Source: Sinonovacula constricta (lineage: Eukaryota; Mollusca; Bivalvia; Cardiida; Solecurtidae). From it: DNA of 64,000 bases. Position numbers and translations under genes: made by a program. The notes under the pieces are model-generated. The model did not search any database and was not told where the DNA came from. It saw only the letters and a program-made list of their open reading frames with translations. Numbering within the stretch: position 1 is the first letter of the stretch; every line of letters starts with the position of its first letter. Below are positions 57,301-64,000 of this stretch, one piece after another. The stretch covers positions 62,978,010-63,042,009 of the forward strand of contig CM017562.1 in the NCBI GenBank assembly GCA_007844125.1. Direction: 5' to 3'.

Positions 57301-58489
57301 ACTTTTAGTTTTTGGTCTACGAGCATTCCAAAGAGCCTTTGTATTTATCAATATCAACCAAAATAACACGAACATATGTTAAAATCTGGAAACCTGTGCA
57401 TAAACCGTCAAGTGAACCAACTTTCGCGTAAGGCCTCGTCATGCAGAACATGAGAATAACATTTAATTAAATCATTTAAATACTATTTCGTTTCTAGAAG
57501 TCCGTAACTATATAAAAACTATAAACATGCACTAAATGTAGTTGTAAACAGCAAGGCACCTTGCGTAGAAATGACGACCCCATCTAAACCACATGCTCAT
57601 TCCCGCTACAAAACAACTTGTCACTTACAGTCACGTGATCTACACAATTAAATGCATCGCTTAATGTTTATTAAATGCAATATTAAGACATACGCTCTGC
57701 ACTATACTCCGTAACGCGCAGAACTATGACGTCTATACGCAAAACAAACGAAAACAACAACTACACAGTTCTGTCAAGTCAGCAGAAGTTACCAGTCTTT
57801 CCTGCCAACTAGGTTCGAACTGTGTCTCCTAAATGTTCTTGACGATAAAAACTTTTGTCGGATCACTGAAATTGTTTATACTATGGTACCACGTAAAGGC
57901 GTAACACGTCCTGGTGAAGTCGGCCAACAATTTCCCTGAATCGATGAGATGTGACAAATATATGGCCACATAAATTGGAAGTACTTGTTCACAAGAAATC
58001 CCTTCTCTTGACAGAAGTGCTTAAATAGACACATTGTCTATCATATTTAGACACTGTACTTGCCAGTTTCGAACCAAGTATACGCGTTGCCAGCCGCTAG
58101 ATAACCTGAGTCGGGTAATTCTAATTTTATTTGGAATCTAATGTCCCCGTGTACAAAAACGGTAGTATATAAGCACACGTGTTCTGTTAAATACATAAAT
58201 ATAATGAAACATATTTAATAACATAATGTAAACTTTTTAGGCAAAAAATAAATGTCTATAGAATTTTTTGATCTCGAAAAATATACAATTTAGATCCAAG
58301 ACTAAAAGTAAAACTTATCGTCCCGATTCTTATGCTTTCCATTACGTATTAAATGCTGTTAATGTGTGTCACTTAAATTACAATTTTAAGTAATTGTAAG
58401 AACTTCTGTACTTATATCTTTCATTAAATATATTAAAAATGCATTAAATCACAACATATGTGCATGAAAATCTGACACAAAAATTGTCC
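57301..58489. other. No gene seen
   Basis: Two B-box-like words (AGGTTCGAACTG near 57,809, plus; GGTTCGAAACTGG near 58,070, minus) hint at old SINE debris. No complete element. Confidence 0.4.
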
Positions 58490-58566
58490 CTAACTTAGTT
58501 CTCATTTCCGTACAAAATTCGTAAATAGCGCGAAAATATTACTTCCCATTTGTACTCTTCACCACA

Positions 58567-58574
58567 TGACGTCA
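58567..58574 (+). promoter_or_regulatory. CRE palindrome TGACGTCA upstream of the basic-domain gene
   Basis: A full TGACGTCA lies 61 bp before the ATG, in a CpG-containing stretch with TCGCGAAAG just downstream. This is the only CpG-rich patch near the gene and a reasonable core promoter region. No TATA box was identified. Confidence 0.35.
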
Positions 58575-58634
58575 TACTGAGCTTATTTCTCGCGAAAGTT
58601 TTAAATCTTGGAACCGGTGGCGACATGTTGTGTA

Positions 58635-59732
58635 ATGGCGGCTGAAGAAATTGCTGGTAAGTATGCTGTTTTTCATGCGTATGTTTTCTTGATTTCATTA
58701 CCGTGCAGCTTGAATAACGATAACCATCTCTGACTGAGACGTTTCTTTGTTTGCGTTGTATCATGTCTTTGTTTATGTATCTGAACGTCAACAGATGTCT
58801 GCAATTGTACCAAACCGAGGCAAATACTAAGGGAAATAACCCCAAAACTATCATTGCCGTAATAATCAGTTCCGTACAGTATAAAAAGTTCCGGAGTTGA
58901 GAATTTTTCTATTACGGAACTGAGATTTTATACGTTCTATGTGTATTTTTTAACATAATTAACCCGGAATACCGACCAATTCAAATGACAAGTATTTTGA
59001 CTATATAACATATGTAAACAGAAAGTCAAAAGAATAAGATATTTATAACTAACAAGAAAATGTACGTCAGCTGAACAAAATATTACGGATCTGAGCATAA
59101 TATCATTACGGAAATGATATTTAATTACAATAAACCAATTTTTATGAACTGTTTAGAAGAGAAAACATGTATTTTTAAATCTGCTTATATTTTTTTTTTT
59201 GTTTTAAAACAAATTATGTAGGAAAATGGAAACTCTATTTTACTTTTAAGAACTTTTATAAATATTAAATTATTACGGAGATGAAATAAAACGTTATGGA
59301 AATGATATTGAAAGGTTTGCACCTGTCATTGCAATTTTAAAGCAGTACCAGTTCAAAACAAGATGAAACAACAATATGTTGATATATATTTTTAACATTT
59401 ATGAAAAGAATGGCACATGTACCCGCAATATTGGGTAAATATTTTTTTCACTATATATTTATGGCATTATTCAATCAATACCCCATTCACTCAGAAATTA
59501 AAGTTAATAATGTTTTGTAGATAGACGACTGGAAATCGACAATCCTGATTTATTACTCGCAACGTGGCAACGTAGATTGAGTGAATTGTGTTCCCCGCGA
59601 GATAGGCGTGAGCTGACCATAGAGTGGGCTGATTCCGTCGTACATCTTGTGTCCAAGATTGAACACCTAAAGGATTTAATACGCTTGCGTAAAAGACAGT
59701 TTGAAAAATGGATGGTCTCAAATCAACCGTAA
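58635..59732 (+). CDS. First reading frame of a two-exon gene with a broken frame (77 aa)
   Basis: Exon 1 is 58635-58656, beginning MAAEEIA in a strong start context (G at -3, G at +4). It ends at a GTAAGT donor at 58657. Exon 2 starts at 59521 after TTGTTTTGTAG. The frame then runs through a helix-prone, charged stretch (LLLATWQRRLSEL at about residues 18-30, then IEHLKDLIRLRKRQFEKW at about residues 54-71) to TAA at 59730. I do not recognise the family. The frame stays open exactly across the splice and the residue mix looks protein-like, which supports real coding. Its last 25 bases overlap the next frame, which lies one base back. The intron contains several TTACGGAA motif copies. It is probably the N-terminal part of one longer protein continuing in the next two entries. 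Confidence 0.6.
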
Positions 59733-60052
59733 AATTAACTAACGCCGAGCGAGTAGCCTTATGGAGACAGCGACAAAGAGAAAGCCCACGAAAGCATGCT
59801 GAATATAAGAGAAAGGAAAGAGAGCGATATCAAGAGAAGAAGAAAAGAGGGGTCATTAAACCAATCAACGAAATGAATGCAAGGGAACAAAGAACAAAAC
59901 GAAGGGGGTGGCGAAAATCATCGAAACAGTATTATAAAAGAAAGAAAGAAGTACTACAGTCTATAGAAAATACAGTGACACCACCAACGTCACCAGAGCA
60001 AGTGGTCTGCCCCAACAACAAGTTGCGAGACAGCTGGGTAGAAGAAAAGTAA
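59708..60052 (+). CDS. Arg/Lys-rich basic-domain frame, middle part of the same gene (114 aa)
   Basis: From ATG 59708 the frame reads TNAERVALWRQRQRE and then a dense basic, helical stretch (about residues 11-85) with repeated K/R clusters and a KPINEMNAREQRTKRRGWRK segment. A Thr/Pro/Ser linker follows (TPPTSPE at about residues 91-97). It resembles the basic N-terminal module I associate with uncharacterised multicopy proteins of molluscs, cnidarians and fish; that is from memory and unverified. Such a module would fit nuclear DNA or RNA binding. The frame has a TGA at 59702, six bases upstream, so on its own it needs this ATG or a frame change out of the preceding frame. After the linker the protein-like signal moves to the next frame, and this frame ends at TAA 60050. 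Confidence 0.6.
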   Translation: MDGLKSTVKLTNAERVALWRQRQRESPRKHAEYKRKERERYQEKKKRGVIKPINEMNAREQRTKRRGWRKSSKQYYKRKKEVLQSIENTVTPPTSPEQVVCPNNKLRDSWVEEK

Positions 60053-60366
60053 GAAAAGATCGTTCAAAAGCGTATAGAGAAATCTTCCGTCTCCGAATTG
60101 CTTTGAAAAGGGAAGAAAGGTTGAAAGAAAAATATAAGAAAAGATGGCAAAGGCATAGTAAAGGTAACAACAGGTCGAAAGAAGGGGATGATATCATTAA
60201 AAGTCACGATGGCAGAAAAGCAATCATGTTGTTCTCGATCTTGACACAGCGTATAATGGAGAGATACAACAATACGAAGAGTCAAGAAGAAAAGCGAAAA
60301 CTGTCAGCTCTGGTAACAGCAATTGTTTATGTTGTCATGAAAAGCTATTTTGAAATTTTCAAATAA
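59938..60366 (+). CDS. C-terminal frame of the same basic-domain gene
   Basis: This frame is open from 59938, has no good ATG, and overlaps the previous one. Coding character is clear from about 60013: QVARQLGRRKVRKDRSKAYR, then a coiled-coil-like run of K/R/E heptads ending KYKKRWQRH, then a conserved-looking block starting DGRKAIMLFSILTQRIMERY. It stops at TAA 60364, which overlaps an AATAAA. It reads as the direct continuation of the preceding frame, one base back, with the likely switch at the CCCC run 60010-60013. With the exon above, the whole gene would give about 289 residues. It is shorter than the large proteins I would expect for this family, so a truncated or non-autonomous copy is possible. 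Confidence 0.6.
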   Translation, partial: KKERSTTVYRKYSDTTNVTRASGLPQQQVARQLGRRKVRKDRSKAYREIFRLRIALKREERLKEKYKKRWQRHSKGNNRSKEGDDIIKSHDGRKAIMLFSILTQRIMERYNNTKSQEEKRKLSALVTAIVYVVMKSYFEIFK

Positions 60367-60367
60367 A
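60362..60367 (+). promoter_or_regulatory. AATAAA overlapping the stop codon of the basic-domain gene
   Basis: The AATAAA hexamer overlaps the TAA stop at 60364. A second AATAAA lies at 60423-60428 in T-rich DNA and would be the more usual site for cleavage and polyadenylation. Confidence 0.4.
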
Positions 60368-61112
60368 TACTAACGAATTTCAACATCTTTTGTCATTACC
60401 ATGACACAATTTATTTTGTCAAAATAAATGCTTGTATTGATATAATGGATGCTGTATGTTTCATTTACCATTTCCGTAATGCAAGTCTCATTTCCGTTAT
60501 ACATTGTCATTTCCGTAACGGGACATAAATTTGTTTTATTTTTTGTCAATTTAAATGAATATTGATACCATTGCCTTGTTTTCATATTTGATTAAATGTA
60601 TAATATTTGCCTGGGGCAGTTAGAACGTTTAAACCTTTATTTAAGAATAGAAAACAAGTGTTATATCTACGATTAATTTGATAAATTGAGTAATTTCATA
60701 TGTCTTTATTAAAAACAAATTTGAATTCATCCAAATCCTGGTAAACTTTTCCCTTTCAAGTTTGCTTCTCAGTCAAAAGATATTCAGATAAAAGTTTTGA
60801 TCTCAACTTAACTATAGCCTAAAAAAAAAAGATTTTAAGTTGTGTTACGGAACTGAGAATAGTTTACAGGTAGGTATGTTCCAATAGACAGTAAATATTA
60901 AAACATGTAAGTTTCTCACTGTCAGGTATTGTTTTCACTGCCAAAATGTTAGTTGGTTATAACAAACACAAAAACAAATAATTTTTGTAATATTTTTATT
61001 TTTGTCAGTGCTGTGATAAGATTCCAAAAATAAATAGAATCACCCAGTCCAGACTCATCTAGCTTGCCTTTCAGTGGCCCGTTCAGACCAACACCTGTAA
61101 GAATAACGCATG

Positions 61113-61398
61113 GCCGGCCGCCGCAAAAGGTCAGGTGGTAGAGCGTCGGCTTGCGGATCGGGAGGTCGTGGGTTCAAACTCCGGCCGGGTCAAACCAAAG
61201 ACTTTGAAGTTGGTATTAGTGGCTTCCCTCCTAATGCTCAGGGCTAAGGGGACAGTATTACGCCTGACTCGTCGGTGTCAGTATAATGGACCGGCCGGGT
61301 TCAGTCCTTTCGGCACCTCATAAGTGCCGCTGTGCTATAATGATAGAAATGTCGCTGCACAGAATCGGCAAAATTGCCGGCTAATCCCAGCCCATCCC
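61113..61398 (+). mobile_element. tRNA-derived SINE with an 11-bp target-site duplication
   Basis: The head has Pol III boxes: A box CAGGTGGTAGAGCG near 61132 and B box GGGTTCAAACTCC at 61170-61182. A non-tRNA body follows, rich in GGCCGG and GCCGGC words. AATAACGCATG at 61102-61112 is repeated exactly at 61399-61409, a clean target-site duplication marking both ends. The element is inserted in plus orientation. The short frame crossing it is not a gene. Confidence 0.85.
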
Positions 61399-61409
61399 AA
61401 TAACGCATG

Positions 61410-62126
61410 TTAAAAAAACGATCGAACATATTTGTAACGGTTTAAGTTCGATTTTGAATGCTACCATTCTGAAGGACAACGGTATTTTTTGTAAAAAGAA
61501 TTCACTTTTCAATGGTAATTACTTTACATTTTTTACACACTCGTTTCTACTGCGGCCGTGATCATGCAGCACAGTCCAGTATGATAAGGATTTCAACTCA
61601 GGTACTACAAAGGTAGCTTTACACCTTTCTGTCCCTATCTTATGTAATCATTCTAAAACTGGATTAGCGTGGGGGTGGGGTGGGTTTTTTGGGCGGAGCT
61701 TATCATTTTTCACGGCCCATGACTGGTTAAAGCTATCTACTGCCACTAAATCAGGCGCCCACCATATAGAATTAAATATATGACATTAAGTGTTATAAAT
61801 GTGTAGCAATCCGATCTATATAAAGAAAGGTCACACATCTTATCTAAATGCTTAAATAACGAATTCGAAGTAGACCAATCGTCTGAATCCTGACATCTGC
61901 TAAAGTAGTCCGCTATAACGTTGTACTTTCTCGGTATCCAGATTGGTTTATATTCGATATTAAGTTTCTTACAGGCTTCTTACACATTTAACGATATACA
62001 ATGTAACAATTCTATATTACTTTCGAACTTCAGAATATATTCTATTGTCACCAGTTACTATGGATCCCTTAACTTTGCCATCTCTGATAACACTGGCTTC
62101 TGTAAAAATCGCCTTAATACAAGAGC
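61410..62126. other. No gene seen
   Basis: AT-rich DNA with a G-rich patch (GTGGGGGTGGGGTGGG near 61,670). No gene. Confidence 0.5.
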
Positions 62127-62232
62127 TCATTTCGGGAGCTCAAAACGACAATCTATTGTAACTACTCAGAGAGCCCCGGAAGACCATTTGTTTTTTCGCA
62201 CTGCTCTCTTCCGGGAGCTCAGTCGCTGGTAG
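62127..62232. repeat. Two outlying copies of the 63.1-kb repeat family
   Basis: TTTCGGGAGCTCAAAACGAC and GCACTGCTCTCTTCCGGGAG match the units found at 63.1-63.4 kb. They lie about 1 kb upstream of the main array, same orientation. Confidence 0.7.
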
Positions 62233-63104
62233 ATCGCTTTAACAGGCAGCCATGTTTGTTGACAATGGGTCCTACAAGGATTAACATCCGATTAAAATAT
62301 GGTGCAGAGTATACTTTAACATTACATTTAATAGCATTTCAAATCTGGTGTTAATTGCAATAATTATTGAAGTTTGCTCCACTTACCTTTCAACAAGGAA
62401 GATGCCGCATAGGTGCGAAATGTATTACTTTAATTTTTAAACCTCCCGCTTTTGTTATTATGGATATTCCACATTAGGTGTTAATTATATGTTTTGATCA
62501 AGACAAATAATAGCCACTTCAATTTTCAACACATTCTTTTCAACTGCACCTGTTTTATTCAATTTTCTTACCGACAAAACATAGAAAACATTTATCGCTT
62601 TAATTGTGTTTATTTTCAAAGCAGTCATAATTATTTGACATATCTCGCTCACAAACGATAATACATTGTTCATGCTTTGTAATTTATGTTTTAATGTTCA
62701 TATCTTACATTTAATATTTCATACAAGTAACGCACACAATATTTAGTACATACAATAATATTTTCATTGGAGATGATGTGAATTGTATTGACACATGTTT
62801 ATTGTTATTTATGCCCCTATCAACGAATTGTTGATATATATTATGTAATATATGAATACATATATACATTAAAATCGTTTTATATGTCTTCGTGGTGTCT
62901 TTCTATGTCTTTGTGGTGTCTTTGTTGTGTCTTTGCATGTCTCTGTGTGTCTTTGCATGACTTTTGCAGTGTTTAGTAGGACCGTTGACAATAGAGTATT
63001 GACCCGATCGACGATAAGATGTCCAAGGTTATCAGATAGTGGGTCACGTGACTCGGTGGGCGGAGCAATCTACCCGCGAGCGTAATGTTAATTATGTTAT
63101 CGCA
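62233..63104. other. No gene seen
   Basis: AT-rich spacer between copies of the 42-bp repeat family, apart from the TGTCTTTG simple repeat. Confidence 0.5.
62885..62965. repeat. TGTCTTTG/TGGTGTCTTT degenerate simple repeat
   Basis: Irregular GTGTCTTTG words over 80 bp; simple-sequence DNA. Confidence 0.6.
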
Positions 63105-63395
63105 GTGCTGACTTCCGAGAACTCAGTACTACAATCTATTTTTGCACTGCTCACTTCCGAGAGCTCATTACGGCAATCTACATGTATTTTTGCACTGATC
63201 ACTTCCGGGAACTCAGTACGGTAATATGTTTTGCACTGCTCACGTCCGGGAGCTCAGTACGGCAATATGTTTTGCACTGCTCACTTCCGGGATCTCAAAA
63301 CGGCAATCTATTTTTGCACTGCTCACTTTTGGGCGCTCAGTTTGGTAATCTATTTTTGCACTGCTCACTTCCTGGAACTCCGTGCAACACTTTTC
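63105..63395. repeat. 42-bp tandem repeat, 7 copies
   Basis: The unit holds TTTTTGCACTGCTCACTTCC then GGGAGCTCAGTACGGCAATC. Units start at roughly 42-bp steps (one of 48). Open frames across it are repeat by-products. Confidence 0.85.
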
Positions 63396-64000
63396 TGCTC
63401 TGCTTGCTTACGGAATCTAATTAATTGACCTGCTTACTTCTGAGAGTAATGTCTTATTTTCAATACCTACTTCAAGGAACATTTTATAACATTTTTATAA
63501 CGTATGAACATACGCCCTAACTTTGTTTACATTCTAAGCTCGATGTACAGACGAAATCTGCGTGACTTTTCTTCATGTACTTGCCTTAGCTGTTCATGTC
63601 TCATACACCAATTAACCAAAATATAAATTCTGCTATTGCCTGAGACAAAACTTGAACATAAGAATCCCAGTTGACTCAGCTGTTTATTGCTTTATGTAAA
63701 TATCTTGTTTTGGAGAATTAATATTCTACCCAATACATTTAGAAACGAAATAATCTGTCCAATGACAGACATCAGAAGATAAGCTGGAAAAATGTCCAAC
63801 CTATCCTTATCTATTTGATAAAATGGTCCTACTATCTTTGAAATTCTTGTTTCTGATACAAACAGTTAGTTAAAGTCATAGCACAGTACATAACCTAGCC
63901 AAGTAGTGGTCTTGTTGGTTGCCATATGCATTTATCTTCAGCCAGTAGAAAACCCAAAGAATTTAGATCTTGTGTCTTATGCTGTCGTCTAAATACACGA
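63396..64000. other. No gene seen
   Basis: AT-rich end of the window without repeats or frames of note. Confidence 0.5.

Larger units (their letters stand above)
58490..60870 (+). mobile_element. Candidate undescribed DNA element with subterminal TTACGGAA repeats
   Basis: The basic-domain gene is flanked by many copies of TTACGGAAnTGA. Complementary-strand copies start near 58501, 58850 and 58866. Plus-strand copies start near 58911, 59082, 59105, 59272 and 59293. On the right, complementary copies start near 60468, 60487 and 60505, with a plus copy near 60844. The copies closest to the coding block therefore face inward from both sides. The outermost ones form imperfect inverted ends sharing TCTCAnTTCCGTA. 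Only isolated matches occur in the rest of the window (for example near 51490). No target-site duplication was identified, so the ends are provisional. Confidence 0.45.

Noticed and set aside
60049..60110. GTAAGA donor at the end of the second frame, as an intron joining to the third frame
   Set aside because: The third frame already carries conserved-looking coding sequence on both sides of this site, so splicing here would remove it.

Overview
The window looks like a piece of an invertebrate animal genome, most likely a bivalve mollusc. The DNA is AT-rich with sparse coding sequence. The one clear gene is split by short GT-AG introns. Both strands carry tRNA-derived SINEs, LINE 3' ends and a great deal of minisatellite DNA. 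The choice of bivalve, and a zebra-mussel-like (Dreissena) genome in particular, is an inference from the style of the repeats and was not tested by any search.

Layout. 1-6.3 kb: AT-rich DNA with a small 40-bp array, one end of a pogo/Tigger-like element and a 559-bp MITE with ~31-bp inverted ends. 6.3-9.56 kb: a 39-bp satellite of about 83 units. 11.6-13.9 kb: a 46-bp satellite of about 50 units. 15.7 kb: a 48-nt G run, followed by a SINE. 17.4-19.9 kb: a second, unrelated 46-bp satellite with higher-order structure. 20-37 kb: mostly featureless AT-rich DNA with two LINE 3' remnants, a GC-rich 60-bp array and two pairs of dispersed repeats. 37-43.1 kb: an old GATATC-rich array, a 56-bp satellite of about 64 units and an 11-unit 40-bp array.

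44.3-47.8 kb holds a complete six-exon rhodopsin-class peptide GPCR of 428 residues. Its fifth intron contains a perfect 150-bp palindrome. 52.4-54.5 kb holds a 14-bp array that was duplicated together with its 3' flank; the two copies differ by exactly 25 repeat units.

58.5-60.9 kb is the most unusual segment. A two-exon gene encodes an Arg/Lys-rich protein whose reading frame steps twice. Around it lie at least twelve copies of a TTACGGAAnTGA motif, and the outermost copies resemble terminal inverted repeats. I read this as a candidate undescribed DNA mobile element, or a recently domesticated one. The last 3 kb holds a SINE with a perfect 11-bp target-site duplication and a 42-bp array.

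Tandem repeats make up roughly a quarter of the window. Nearly all the long open frames outside the two genes arise because the repeat period is a multiple of three and the unit lacks stop codons.
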